From Ochotona curzoniae (lineage: Eukaryota > Chordata > Mammalia > Lagomorpha > Ochotonidae), in contig NW_024466218.1 of NCBI RefSeq assembly GCF_017591425.1, forward strand, positions 16,692,001 to 16,756,000: DNA of 64,000 bases, read 5' to 3'. The notes below the pieces were generated by a model. That model saw only the letters and a program-made list of their open reading frames with translations. It made no database searches and was not told the origin of the DNA. The position numbers were made by a program, and so were the translations under genes. Shown piece by piece: positions 48,023 through 61,000 of the stretch (position 1 is the first letter of the stretch; each line of letters begins with the position of its first letter).

Positions 48023-49049
48023 TATATAAATAGTTCCCTCATGCATAAAATTATATGGAATTGCTGTGAGAAATAAGTGGGGTAACAGTGGGAAACTTAA
48101 GCATAATAATTTACACTAAATAATGTTTATTTTTAACTTTATCACTTTTCTGTGCTATCTGAAAGAACCAGGGCAGGAGTTCTCTGCTTTTATTCTACAG
48201 AAACATTAATTTGTGCATATTTTTCCTATATCATAAATTCTTACTGATTTCATTACCTAATATGTTAGTTTGTTTTTAAAATATAGGGGAGCAAAAGACA
48301 AGATGTGACCAAATAGTATCAGAAACACGTGAATAGTATCAAATTGTAGATTTAAAGCAATGTAAAAAAAATAGTCCTTCTCTTTGCCTACCCTGTAGAA
48401 AGGAGCTGCCTCTGAGGCATTTTTCTTCTTGAATCTTGCATCCATTGAGCAGCGTAGCAATCAATGTAATTTATGTATTAGCTTCAACCATCGTAATACA
48501 GATGCCCAGGCATAGTCAAATGCCATCCTATCAGTTTCTCTCATTTTCTGCTTTGCAAAGCTAAGGGTATCTAGGCAGAGTCCAGAATATTTCGGGCATG
48601 ATGGAAATTTCTGACTGTTTACAGTATTGTATGAGATGTGGAAAAGTTATGGAATCAGTCCTTGGTTGAAAGTTATCTTTACTTTGTGCCTAATCCCAAG
48701 TTCAGTCAAATGCAGTGACTGTGAAGATGAGAAGGCTAGAGTGCACAAATGGTTAGGTACTAAAACATACCCTCCGGGGAAGAAAAAAGTATGAAAGAAA
48801 GAAGCCACAGTTATGATGGACCAAACAATTTTTCCTGTGTGTCTCAGCCTTTCCAATACAATAAATTTGAAAAATAGAGATTTTAGAAATTAAATCAAAG
48901 ATGAACTACAGAAATACTCCTTCTGGGTGATGTATGGGTATGTGGCGTCACTGCAATGGGGAAGATATGAATCCTAGGCAGAATCCTGGGAAGCTAATAT
49001 GTAACTACTAAAAACCAAATTAGAACATGTCAAGTAACATGTCTTTTCT
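48023..49049. other. Unclassified AT-rich sequence
   Basis: Nothing recognised. Confidence 0.35.
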
Positions 49050-49054
49050 TAGGT

Positions 49055-49389
49055 TTTTTTTTTTGAGATTTTTTTTCATTTTCACTGGAAAGTCAAATTT
49101 ACAGAGAAAAGGAGAAACAGAGAGAAAGGTCTTCCATCGTGCATTCACTCCCCAAGTGGCCACAAGAGCTGGAGATGAGCCAATCCGAAGCCAGGAGCTA
49201 GCAGCCTCTCCCAGCTCTTCTATGAGGATGCAAGGTCCCAAGGCTTTGGACTATCCTCCACTGCTTTTCCAGGTCACAAATGGGGAGCTGGAAGGGAAGT
49301 GGAGCATCCAGGACAGGAACTAGTACTCACAAGGGATCCTGGCAGTTGCAAGTTGAGGATTTAAAACCTAGGACATCACACCGGGCCCT
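49055..49389 (-). repeat. C-SINE, full length, antisense, at an L1 junction
   Basis: TTTTTTTTTTGAGATTTTTTT tail, GGAGAAACAGAGAGAAAGG, CACTCCCCAAGTGGCC and head end ACACCGGGCCC, which abuts L1 sequence. Confidence 0.88.
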
Positions 49390-49622
49390 CTTGTTAATGC
49401 TCTTTATAAAGTGAACATTTACTCTCCATCATTGTTCAAACCTACAATGTCAGGACACACTTAAATAGCGTAGTGATGGACTTATGATGGTGTATGAAAG
49501 ACTATGCTATTGTAATGCAATAGGGGAAATCAGTTAGGGGTGAGGTGGGATTTAAGGAGGAAAAACTGTAAATCCCAGCTGCTATGGAACTGCATTATAA
49601 AATAATAAATTTTTTAAAAGTC
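49390..49622 (+). mobile_element. L1 3' UTR end, sense (composite copy 2)
   Basis: Shares CTCTCCATCATTGTTCA and ACAATGTCAGGACACACTTA with 46120-46190. It continues to GTAAATCCCAGCTGC and ATTATAAAATAATAAATTTT, an L1-like end. Confidence 0.65.
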
Positions 49623-50026
49623 CTCATTTATATGGATCTGAAACTATTAATTGGAGAAAGATTATTTTCCAGGGTTTTCTCATTCATTAACAACAAAGGG
49701 AAAGATAAGTGATATCTGGAAAATAATTGTTTTAATAGTCTAAAAGTCACACTTTTAGGAAAATTTCTGTAGATATTTCAAAATATTTATACCCTGGTTT
49801 TGTATCTTAAGAGGCAACCACTTTCTAAATCTGTTCAGTTGCTATCTTGAGAAGGGAAGAGTTTGTTGGAATAAAAGCAAAGAAACTGTGGCAACTTGAA
49901 ATGACTCTCATTTTAATTGATCATTCTGGTTCTTAAGATAAACTTTCTAAACATATTTTTGAAAGATACAAAAGTGTCCAAGATTTCATTATCCCAATGA
50001 CACATGCATAAAAATGTTTCTGCAGG
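49623..50026. other. Unclassified AT-rich sequence
   Basis: Nothing recognised. Confidence 0.35.
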
Positions 50027-50350
50027 GGTCAGCAGTGTGGCAGAATAGACTACATTGTAGCCTGCTATGGCAGCTTCTCATATGGGCTCTGGTTTGAGTC
50101 CCTGCTGCCCTCTTCTGATCCAGCTCACTATTAATGTGCCTGGAAAAGCAGAGGAGGGTGTGCCAATTGCTTGGGCCCTCGTACCCATGTGGAAGAGGGT
50201 GCTTCAGGATTTCTGGAAATTTCACGTTCCTGGTTTCATTCTCGTCCAGCTTTGACTGCTGCAGACATTTGGTGATCGGCCAACAGAGAGACGATGCTCC
50301 TCCCTCTCTCTAGCTTTCCTTTTCAAAGAGATAAAATAAATATTTAAAAA
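50027..50350 (+). repeat. C-SINE, full length, sense, diverged
   Basis: GGGGTCAGCAGTGTGGCAG head, CTTCTGATCCAGCTCACT and GATAAAATAAATATTTAAAA tail. Confidence 0.8.
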
Positions 50351-50384
50351 TATAATGTAGGTTTCTGAAACTTCAGAGCACAAA

Positions 50385-50902
50385 GTGTCCCAAATCACCT
50401 TGGTGATGTCTGAGAGTCTCAGTGTGCGAACCATATTCATCTATCCTGGAGTTATCAAGTCCTGCTGTGTATCCGTTTCATCTCAGTTATTTTGCAAGGC
50501 ATCAGTTCGTGGGGAGCCTTGTGGACCTCTGGGGCTTATCATCATGACGTACACAGCTCTGGAGCTGATTCAGAGTCTGCATTTGCTAGGTCTTCTGAAA
50601 TTCAACAGGCCACAATTATCGTAGAAAAGCAGCTTGAGGATCCAGGGATTATGACTCGGTTTTTGATACAAATAACAACTTCACATACAAAGAAACAGAA
50701 AGCATGTTATTCTTATGAAGAAAAGTGGTGCTGTCTGTCCTACCCATATGACTTCAGCAAGAATCATCTCCAGTTTGTGCTCTTGATGGATGCTGTAAGA
50801 ACAGTGATAAAATGGCACCTGAAAGCCAAGATAAAAATCATGGTCATGGGCCTTGATGAATTTTTGTCTGAGGTAGAATTAGAAGCATCATGTGTAGTAT
50901 AG
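50385..50902 (+). pseudogene. Unassigned possible processed-pseudogene fragment
   Basis: Two overlapping frames read plausibly: 50385-50624 (first ATG near 50406) and 50492-50902, which starts at TTG, not ATG, and runs 136 codons with phrases such as VEKQLEDPGIMTRFLIQ and LMDAVRTVIKWHLKAK. Less AT-rich than the flanks. I do not recognise the parent, and it may be chance. Confidence 0.3.
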
Positions 50903-51044
50903 TCCCTCAGCACCACGTGTTTGTACTTTCGAGTCAGAGGGAAGTATACATTATGTTTAAGTTCTCCGGATAGGAGTAGAGAGCATTTAATGATAACGAT
51001 GGCACAGGAGATCTAGTCTAATAAAGTTCCTTTCTTTTTCTTTC

Positions 51045-51380
51045 TTTTCTTTTTTAAAAGATCGTTTTTTTTTTCCTTGGAAAGTCAGATACACAGAGAG
51101 GAGGACAGAGAGGAAGATCTTCCATCTGCTGATTCGCTGCCCCAGTGGTCACAATGGCAAGAGCAGAGCCTATCCAAAGTCAGGAGCTGGGAGGCTCTTC
51201 CAGATCTCCCACATGGCTGCAGGGTTCCAAAGGTTTGGGCCACCCTTGACTGCCTTTTCAGGCCACAAGCAGGGAGCTGGATGTGAAGTGCAGCCATTGG
51301 GACACAAACTAGCGCACAAATGGGATCCCGGCTTGTGCAATGTGAGGACCTGGGCCACTAAGCTACCACACCAGTCCCAT
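51045..51380 (-). repeat. C-SINE, full length, antisense
   Basis: AAGATCGTTTTTTTTTTCC tail, GAGGACAGAGAGGAAGATC, GGCCACAAGCAGGGAGC and head end CCACACCAGTCCC. Confidence 0.9.
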
Positions 51381-51950
51381 TTTTCTTTCTTTCCTTTTTT
51401 TTTTTTGTTTCAGCTGCTTTTGACCTAGCAAGGATAGATGTAGATTACAAAGACAACAGGAGTTCAACAGCTAAGTATGGTTCTACGTAATGAGAAGGCA
51501 AAAGTAGAAAAGCAAACAGGTAAATGGATCTGGCAAAGCTGCTCTAAGTGTTGGCGAGTAGAACTTTAAAGTTATGAGGCAGTGATAGCAACCCTGTAAA
51601 TTAGTGTCTGCCACAGCAGTTTTCTTCTGCAAGCCTTTAGCCTTTCTGTGAAATTTATTGATTCCGACGGTGTGTGTGACAGACCTACACAGGAATGTTT
51701 ACACAGAAGACAGTCCATCCTCATCTGTGAAAGTAGGAATTATGAAGTAATTTATGTCTTACAGTGGCAGTCATAATTGACTTTTATTATTACACAGATG
51801 GAAACCTAACCCAACCAGGAGGGGTTTTTTAGAAGCGTAATGCTACATTTAGTAACACAAGTAATGAGTTAATTGTAAAAATTCACTGATTAAAGACAAA
51901 TTCCAGGATATTAAAAAGTGACCCAAGTTCTCTGAAAAACTAAGCCATTG

Positions 51951-52388
51951 CTAAAAATATCCCTCAGTACCATAGCACATCAAAGCTGTAAAGCCACACA
52001 AACAGTACTCCTCAGCACTGAGCAGAATTGTCATCAAAACTAATAAACATGTTTTGAAAACGACTGTTGGGATCCTTTCCAGAACTGCTTTCTCCAAGGA
52101 AACGTGGTTCAGGGGAGATTCTGTAACCCATCGTCTTTTAACCTGAGAAATGACCAAAGAGGGACCTTGTGAGTGGTGGCACTTATGAAACAGGAACTTG
52201 ATACTTGGCAGCCATTTTATTAGATCTTGAACATATTGAAGAAATAAATCATGAAAGCAGAAAATAATTCTAGCCATTGAGACCCTAGGCTTGGGAGCAA
52301 AAGTCAATTCCTGTGGAGAGGTATGATGGATTCTAGGCACTGGACATGTATGACTTGCCTTGGGCATCCGCAGGGTCCAGGCCGTCAT
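51951..52388 (-). other. Unassigned 145-codon ORF
   Basis: A true ATG (minus strand, 52388-52386) opens a 145-codon frame beginning MTAWTLRMPK. It has no signal peptide and no recognised domain. Length alone is only weak evidence in a 64-kb window; a pseudogene fragment or chance are both open. Confidence 0.2.
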
Positions 52389-52816
52389 GAGTCTCTAAGG
52401 CTTTTCCAAAAGGAATGACCAGGAGAACAGCTTTTGACTTAACTGCTGTAATCCTAGAATCAGCACTGGCAAACAGCACAAAGACCTTATCTTATTGCTG
52501 TATTTCTGCTTTCTGATGCTTCAAGTGTCCCAGGTAAACTATTATTGGATAGTATCTCAGAAATTTTGCTTTTCTATGATCCAAGGTCTATGAGGAAAAA
52601 TAAAAAGAGTTTCTCATTCTTGTTCTTATGATGGTGGCTATGTAAGCAGGTGTAATCATCCAAAGGGGTTATATAAAACTGAAGTACTGTTGGATACCAT
52701 TTATGGATGTAGTGTATTGAGTTATCTGTTTATTCAGGCAGGAAGGCAAAACCTTAGATAGATATAGCTAGATATATTTATAGATATAGACACATTAGGG
52801 GCTTAAAATTTTTTAG

Positions 52817-52887
52817 AGATAGAGATAGATATAGATATAGATATAGATATAGATATAGATATAGATATAGATATAGATATAGATATA
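52817..52887. repeat. (GATATA)n microsatellite
   Basis: About eleven hexamer units, with a related imperfect patch at 52757-52790. Confidence 0.95.
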
Positions 52888-54219
52888 TTAGGGGTTTTAG
52901 AAATTTCCCATGCCTTCTCCTGTCCCCCTAAACAGTGTGCTAATCAACAGACCTATTTTCTTTCTTGCTTGAGACCACAGTCTTCCTTATTGTTTGAGTT
53001 AAATCACAGAGGCTGCTAGTTCTTGGCTTTCACCATATATAAAATGAATTACTGCAAATAAGACAAGGGCTAGTGCCATAAACCTGCCAACCTCATCTCC
53101 AGGATTTTCTCTCTAAATAGCACTCCATGGTTTGTTGATATTACTTCACATTGAAAAAGGGCTAGCCTCTATTAACGTTAGGTGTTTATGAATCTCATGT
53201 TTCAACATATTCCCAATAATGTAAATGGATTGGGAATCTTGAGCATGGATCATTTTAAATTGTTTTTGGTAAAGATACATTACATGTTAGTGCACTAAAC
53301 TAGACATTCAATGTTTAGTTAGCACAAACAGAAGAGATTGTTTAAGTATGGTTGGAGATTTGGTGGTAGTACCATGCAGTTTTTCACTCTTCCTGTAGGA
53401 CCCACAAACAATCCAAGGACAGCAGATGTTGAGATTCTCTCTAGCAATGGAGCTAATCTAAAAGAATTGTCACTTCTGTTTTTTTTTTTTAGCATCTAAG
53501 TCAGAGCTAAATATAATAAATGATTTGGGATATAATATTAAAATTACTTCAGAAGTCAAACTTTAGAATGATATTTCTGTATCCTACTTGGGCAACATAG
53601 TATAAAATATTGAACTTTTAATCTGTATTAGAAGAGGCATCATGTTATAAACACTGCTCTGTGTGTTTATAACGTGTTGCCTTCATGACTGTCAGGGTGA
53701 TTTTATTTTTGGCAAATTATTTTGCCAACGAAATAAACCTAAATTAAAGTGGTAATCAAAATGAGAGCAAGTGAAGTGAGTAGTGGCTTAGGACATGTGT
53801 ACTTTGCTGCCTTTGTAGATGGTTTAATTCATAATTTCTGGTTGTAGCTTTTTGATGTTGTTGAAACACTCTTCTTCTTAATTTATATCTTAGATTAATG
53901 CAATTAATTCAACATACAGTCACCTAAATTTGTGTTTGGTGCTAAAAAAGGAAGGGTCTGATTAGTAAGCAATATCCCATTAGTCACATAAAGAAAGATT
54001 GATTCCACGCTACCTTCCATTTCAAAGAGAAGTGCAGTTTTGGCTTCACCTGGGAGTTACTAGAAATGCAGATGCTGAAACTCCAACCAGTTCTTATCAC
54101 TCAAAATTGCTTTTTAACACGAGTCAAAGGCACACAAAATTTGGAATTCACTACTCTTTTGAACTCAGATTTCATGTGTCAATTTTTTATGAGCATATTC
54201 AAGATAAAAAAAATCATGC

Positions 54220-54505
54220 ACAGGTAAGCACTGTCGTATGGTGATTACTGTGCCTAGCACTGGCATCCCATATGACATCCATTTGAATACTATTTGCTCA
54301 ATGTTGCTGGAAAAACCAATGGACAATGGCTCAGGTGCTTGGTCCTGTGTCCACATGGCAGACTTGCAGGAAGCTCCTGGCTATTGGCTTCAAAACAACC
54401 TAACTTTGTCCTGAATGAGGCCATTTGGGAGTGAATCAGTGGCTGGAAGTTCTCTCTTCCTCTCTCTGTAAGTCCGTCTTTAAAAAAAAAAATAAGTCTA
54501 AATAA
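54220..54505 (+). repeat. C-SINE, sense, diverged
   Basis: GCACTGGCATCCCATATG, CCATTTGGGAGTGAATCAG, CT-rich waist and A-rich tail. Confidence 0.75.
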
Positions 54506-55607
54506 GAATCATCAATTAAACAGCCTATACACAATCAAACACAAGAGGGTATTTGTTTCCCATATATTTGAGCTTCACCCCTGTGACTAACACTGTTCCA
54601 TATGTTCCTTAGCAACAAATTGTCCTTTTAACAGAGAAGCTTAAAAAATGTTTAGAAATGAGGTTTCCTGTATTTGTCTACATAAGAATATGATGACAAC
54701 TTTAATAATTCTAACTGCTGGCAATGAGCACATGTAATGTGCAAGCATTCTTGTGACCATTCCTGCAAGCAATTCATATGCACCATCTGAGTAATTCCCA
54801 TAAAGCCACTGAAATGTGGGTGTGATTATTCATACATGTTATAGATGTCCTTAATGAGCTTCAGAAACTTTAAATAAATTATAAAACAACACAAAAACAG
54901 TCTATAGAAAAACTTGGATTAAGACAACATAAGCATTATGCTATTTTTAACAAGAAATTCAAATAACAGAGATTGGATGCTAGTTCAAGCCTGAGGAATA
55001 TGATTTGATAAGAGTTATTATACATGATGGATATGGGAGAAATTGGATCAGATTAGAGTCACTGGGGTTAAAAATGGGCAAGCCACTGTTCTCTCAATTT
55101 AAGTCATTCAATTCAATTTTCCAACACTTATATGGAAATTTTCTTTAATTACTCCAATTTAATCGATCTGTTTTCAGTGTCTACAAACAGTGGTCAGAAT
55201 TAACTTGCTTTGACCTCTGTTTGAATTGCTCTGTGTTCATGAGAAATACACAATTTCCCTAGCAATACAGTGAGATACTTGTAGAGATGGCAACATTTTA
55301 TATTTTCTTTTTCTAATGAGTTACCTTGAAGTGGTCTGAGGTGTTTCATCCCACCTGTATGTGTCTATGTTTTCAACGTTTGTGAATGCTTGCTCAATAG
55401 ACCTACACCATTATTTTTAAACAAGGGATTATCTCTAGATTTGTAGTTGTTCCCAGATGTGTGCCTTAAGGCATGTGGCTGTATTTAGTTTTCTTTAGCA
55501 TGTTTATAAGTAAGGGGACCAGAGGTTCTGAACAGCTTTTCACCATAAGGGACATCCTAGACTAGATACAAGGATTCAGGCATATATACCTTATACACAA
55601 AATAAAT
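54506..55607. other. Unclassified AT-rich sequence with one MIR-like fragment
   Basis: No gene. The MIR is given separately. Confidence 0.4.
54705..54885 (+). repeat. Probable MIR fragment
   Basis: GAGCACATGTAATGTGCAAGC, then GAGTAATTCCCATAAAGCC and ATGTTATAGATGTCCTTAATGA, follows the order of the ancient mammalian-wide SINE with heavy divergence. Confidence 0.5.
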
Positions 55608-56005
55608 AGCTGGGGCCACTATTGTGGCATAGCAAATTAAACCACCAATTGCAATGCTTGCATCTTGTATGACTGCCTTGGATCCCAGCTACTCTTATTT
55701 CTGATTCAACTCCCTGACAATGTGGTTGGGAAGGCAATAGAAGATGGCCGGAATAGTTGGGCCATTTCCCACCCACATTGGTGACTCAAATGAAATTCTA
55801 GGCTCTCATCTTTGTCTTGGTACACTCCTGGCCATCATGGCCATTTGGGGAATAAATCAGTAGATAGAAGTTCTTTCTCTCAGATCTCTCTGTCTCTTTG
55901 TGTCTCTCTTTCTCTCAGTCTCTCTTTCTTTCTCTCTCTCTCCTTTTGCTGTCTCACATCTCTCCCTCATTTCTATATCTCTTGTTTTAATAAAAAAATA
56001 TAAAA
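55608..56005 (+). repeat. C-SINE, full length, sense, with an expanded CT waist
   Basis: GGGGCCACTATTGTGGCATAG head, CATTTGGGGAATAAATCAG, a long CTCTCTGT/CTTTCTCT waist and TTTAATAAAAAAATATAAA tail. Confidence 0.85.
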
Positions 56006-56239
56006 TAGAATTGAAAATTAAGTTATACTTCATAGTGAGTTGTGATAAGTTTTTCAGCAGAGGTATTGAGCTCAAGTTGCAGCTTATGTTTTCTTTGTTA
56101 ACTAAAGTTTTCATGTGACACATTAATTGAACAATAAACTTAGAAGATTTTAGAGGTATCTGTAAATGGTACCAGAATTTTAGAATTACAGAAAATTTTC
56201 AGAAGCATAAAAGTCCAACTTTGAATAAGAAATCTGGTT

Positions 56240-56605
56240 TCTGAGTGGTGTTTGGCACAGTGATTAAGTTGAGATGTCCACATCACATTATCAGTGTCTC
56301 ATTCTGAGTTCCAGTTTCAGCCCAATTCCATTAAAAATGGATTAGTAATTAATAACAATGATGCATAATAATATATTGCACATAAACAATAATAATAATA
56401 CAGAGTGTTTGAAGCAGCTGGCACATATTCAATCAGTGGGTCCCTGACATTAACTTGGGAAATTTGCACTGGATTTCTAGCTCCCAGTTTCAACCCTTGC
56501 CCTGGGGCTGTTGCAAACAATTGGGAATAGTCAAAGGAAAAGATCTTTTTCTCACTCTGTCTCGTTCTCTGCCTGTAAAATAGAAAGCTAATAAAGAAAT
56601 TTAAA
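56240..56605 (+). repeat. Old C-SINE, sense, with an AT-rich insertion
   Basis: GTGTTTGGCACAGTGATTAAG head, TTTCAGCCCAATTCC, then about 100 bp of AT-rich filler (56330-56430) before CAACTTGGGAAATTTG-like core and a CT waist. Confidence 0.55.
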
Positions 56606-57484
56606 CTAAAAATAAACCAGTGCTTATAGAGTGCAAGGGAATTGTGCAAGTTAATCAAACAAAATTCAGATTAGAGTCAAGGTCACCTGATTCCCTGTCT
56701 GGAGTATTCATTCCTCCATATGATGCTGTCTCCACCATCAGGTGCATTTTATATAGTGACTGTGTGGTGGAACTTCCTAGCAAATGAGGTGGTATTAATG
56801 CCACTAGTCTTTCTATCAACATATATCTTATTTGAGAGAATGGGATGACCACATATTTGAATATGGGTAGTGATGCAGTATCAACAACAGCATGGGAAGA
56901 AAAACAAAAATAATTCTAATATGCAAATACAGATTTAGAATGGCATATAAAGCATTGATTAAACAGTCATTCTAACTGAAGTGTTACATAGTTAATGTGG
57001 AGTCTGTATGGCTGCCAATATAAATGAATGTTATTAATAAAAATGGATGATTTGTGGTTGGCTTTGAAGAGAAAGGCTGGAGACAAACTAAAGAGATTCC
57101 TTTGGCAGTTATATGCTTTCAATGAATATATGTGCAAGGCAAGAAACCCAATGAGAAATAGCAGATGGTAATCAAACTTTACAAATTAATTTATGTCTTG
57201 AATCATGCCTTGCTTTAAAAATTAGTCAGTAAATGCTATCAGATTTGAGTACACAAGGTACTGAGTATACATTTCAATAGGGAATCAGTTAAATGTACAC
57301 TCTACCTAGAAGGGGAGGCCTTAAACAAGAAAGACCACAGAACAGGCATTTTACATAGTCACTTAGATGGCCTTTGGAATGTAAGTCTACATCAGAATAC
57401 CCGGACTTAGTTTCAAATTCTGCTTTTGATTCCAGCTTTGCACTAAAATACACATTAGAGACAGTAGCAAGTAATAACTGCATT
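56606..57484. other. Unclassified AT-rich sequence
   Basis: Nothing recognised. Confidence 0.35.
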
Positions 57485-57668
57485 TGACACATTGTCACTG
57501 ATATCCTAGGTTAGTGATTCAATTCCCAGTTACTGACTTTGGTCTGGGACAACTCCACTTGCTATAGACAATCCTGAGGAGGGAATTATCCGTCTGGAGA
57601 TCAACCTCACTGTCATTCTCATTCTTCCTCTGCCTTTCCAAAGAAATGCAATTAAAAATAAAATACAG
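57485..57668 (+). repeat. Old C-SINE 3' half, sense
   Basis: GACTTTGGTCTGGGACAAC, CTCACTGTCATTCTCATTC and CAATTAAAAATAAAATAC. Confidence 0.45.
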
Positions 57669-57729
57669 TTTGGCTAGATAGTGGCCTAGGGTGCAGACAT
57701 GTTTAAATGGAAGGATAGTAACTAGCTAG

Positions 57730-58700
57730 GGTGAAACAGAGAGACACATTTCAGGAAATAGGAGAGGGCAGGCCAACCCCAGAGGTGCTCCTGCAGACCC
57801 ATGATACAGGGAAACAGTGGAGACAACAGAGCAGTGTGGAAATGCTACCCTGGCAGCAGTCAGCTGTCGGAAACCAATGATCACAGCTATACCCACAACC
57901 AGGTGGGAAGGGGAGTTCACTGGGAGATTAGGAGGAGAACCAAAGCAAAAAACTTTTCCTCCTTCTGATTTGTCTGGTGTGAGCATGAGCAGAGACAGAG
58001 CAACAGGCACCAAGTGATGGTGCAGGAACAGGGGGGAATTTCAGAGAACAAACCCCACCAGTGCCACATTAAGTACCATTTACTCTACTGTGGCAAAGGC
58101 CACACTGATCTGTGCACGCACTAAGCCAGGAATGATCAGGCACCGTGTTGTGCACTGTGACAAAGGCTGAGGGGACCAGAGGAGACAACAGTGAGCTCTG
58201 CATGTGCTAAGCAATGAGAAAAATCAGCTCTGGCTCAGTACATTGCATTGGTCCCACAGGGAAGTTAGTATCAGCATGGCATCCTCTGGGTTCCAAGCAA
58301 AATGGGTTTGGGTGATCCTCAGATCTAAAGGCCAGCAGATTCTGGCAAGACCACACGGCTGACAACCCATTGATATAGGATAGCTGGTGTCACTCTAATC
58401 CCTGGCACTGCTCAAACCCTGAGTGCGAGAAGGCTGTGTAAGCAAGAGAGATACCAGTGAATAGCAGAAAGCCAGGAATGGGGGCTGCAGAGATCACGGT
58501 AGAAGCCTAGCACAAATTTCAGGACTGCAACTTGCAGGGGGGAGTGGAACACACGATTACAAGTGAAGAAATGGGTGCCAATCACAATCAGTACGATCAA
58601 CCTGCAGACCAGTGAGCCACACAGCTTGGAAACCAGCCCTGTTAAGCAATATAGTGGTGACTAAGAGCAAAAGAAGAGACAGAGGCACAATTAATACTAC
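57730..58700 (+). mobile_element. GC-richer block, possibly an L1 5' region
   Basis: Less AT-rich, with phrases such as CTCTGGCTCAGTACATTGC, lying directly upstream of sense L1 ORF2. An L1 5' UTR or ORF1 remnant is a guess from position; no coding frame supports it. Confidence 0.3.
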
Positions 58701-59730
58701 TGATACCACCCTCTTCCCTCTGCAAAATATCCCAGAGGCCATTCAAATATGTGAAGATTGAATAATATGGTGCTACATGAACAATGGGTTATAGAGGAAA
58801 TCAAATGCAAAATTTAAAAAAATCCTGAATCAAAAGAGTTTCAACACAGCGTATCATGACTTACGGGACATGATCAAGACAGTGTTAAGGAAAAAGTTCA
58901 GCTCAATCAATGTGAATCTTAAGAAATCAGAAAAGTATCAAATATATGAGCTAACCATATGTTTGAAGGATTTGGAATAAAACAGCAAAGAAATCTAACA
59001 CTAGCAGGAAAAAAAAATAGATAACCAAAATTAGGGAGGACGTAAACCAAATAGAGGCCAAAAAACCAATATATAAAAGCATTGATCCAAAAGACTTGTT
59101 CTTTGAGAAAATCAACAAAATAGATACACCATCAGCCCAAAGAAAAGCAGGGAGAAGATGTAAATCAACGGGCTCAGAGATGAAAAACTAAATGTAACAA
59201 CAGACCCTCAGATACGTGTGGAATCATTACAAAGAACTATGCATCAGTGAATTAGAAAACCTAGAAGAAATGGATGGATTTGGACACATATGATCTACCA
59301 AAACTCAATCACTAATCTAAATAGACCTAAAATGACTGATTGAATCGGTAATTAAATCCCTCTCAACCAAGGAAAGCCCTGGGACAGATGGCTTCACTGC
59401 ACAATACTACCAAATGGTGCAAGAAAAACTTATCGTAACCCTCAAAATACTACTCCATTAATACAAAGGGAAACTACCCTTCGAAACGCTTACTGTGAAG
59501 CCAATATCACCTTAATACCAAAACCAGACAGAGGCACAACAATAAAAAAGGGGAGGTGCACCACAGCCTGATATCTCTGAAGAACATAGACACAAAGATG
59601 CTCAAGAAAATCTAGAGAACAGCATCCAGGAGCCCACCAGGCAGATCATTCACCTAGAGAAGTTGGCAATTGTTGCTGGCATGCAGGGGTGGTTTCACAT
59701 TAGCAGATCAATGAACAATGTCTGGTAAGT
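58700..59730 (+). mobile_element. Old L1 ORF2 fragment, sense, many stops and frameshifts
   Basis: Stitched across frames it reads DGFTAQYYQMVQEKL at about 59380-59440, a PKPD-like element near 59520 and GMQGWFHISRSMN near 59680, in the order of the L1 reverse transcriptase N-terminal region. Ends near 59730 before the catalytic core. Inactive. Confidence 0.75.
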
Positions 59731-60604
59731 TTATAGATGTTAAACCCTCATAAGATGGTCACAAATTTCAGAGCTGAAGGAAGTCAAAGCCATTTTTGTA
59801 TTTGTTTAAGAAAAAACAGTTTAAGCGGGGAGAATTCAAGCATCTTCCAAAAACCAGAATTCTCAATTCACCATGAAACTATATGCCAGAATATAAAACA
59901 GACCAATAACATGATTTGTGGAATATTTGTTTCAAGTTTGAGTAATACACGGCCTTTGCAGAGGGAGTTAGTGCATTTATTATTGGTGAATAGCTTATTC
60001 CCATGACTGCGGCAGCTCTAAGTAATGTACATTTTAGAGGTGACAAATCTCTTTTTACATCATGTTACTAAGCCAGGCACATTTCAGTCAGAATAACAGG
60101 AATTAAACAAAGAGATGCAGTTTCACAGCATTTGACAGGCACTTCTCCATAAAACATTTAAAGAACACAAGAGCCGCATGATTTCTGCAGCAATTTTTCT
60201 TCTGGATGCACGTGTGGGGCGTTCATGTGGAGATGCTTTCTACATTGCAGTTATGAGAACAAATGATCTTTGTAAGAACACTTACAAAAGATCAAAATAA
60301 AATCATGTGATCTTCACACTAAATAAGGTCCATAGTTATACACCGATCCAAGAATAACTTAAATGTAATTTTTAGTATTTTATAATCTTCTCAATAATAA
60401 TTCCAATAGATACGTTTCACTGGAAAATGTTAAGGTTTCTGGTTTTTTTTTTTTTTCATTATAGGTTCTTTCTTTTCCACATTCTTACTTTTGTTAATTA
60501 CACAAAATGAATAACTAGATAGTAGCTTACTTCTTTTTTACTTACTTCTATTTTAGCATATTTTGCGATTTTATTATTTCTATGTGTATTTCTTAAATGG
60601 ACTT
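59731..60604. other. Unclassified AT-rich sequence
   Basis: An 89-codon ORF at 59737-60006 continues out of the L1 fragment and has no features. Confidence 0.35.
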
Positions 60605-61000
60605 TTAAAAATTATATTCCTTTTATTATTCCCATTTTATGATACAGTTTCATAGGTTCTGGGATTTACCTTATCCTTTCTCCAAATCCTTCCCTCCTCA
60701 CTAAGTTCCCTTGTATCATTACTATAGTATAGTTCTTCATACACAGTCATACATCCATCATTGCAGTCATGGGCAATGGCAGAGTCCAACATTTTATTGT
60801 CAAGATAGTAAACAATCTCACTGTGAGTCCATCTTTGGAAGTAGAGATGCATACTACATTGTATCCTCACATCTGGATATGATAGTCTCCATTGCACAAT
60901 TATTGTACATCCCCTTAAATGAAAAGCCACAAAACAAAATCAGCAACAGGAAGAAAACAAAGAAATTAACAATACCATGAAGTTAATTAACATGCTACTG
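60605..61000 (-). mobile_element. L1 3' UTR, second subtype, antisense
   Basis: Parallels 35645-36030: TTTTATGATACAGTTTCATAGG, TCATACACAGTCATACATCC, GTATCCTCACATCTGGATATG, AATGAAAAGCCACAAAAC. Confidence 0.8.

Larger units (their letters stand above)
51381..54219. other. SINE-free stretch with an unassigned minus-strand ORF and hexanucleotide array
   Basis: Mostly AT-rich intergenic sequence; the ORF and the microsatellite are listed separately. Confidence 0.4.
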
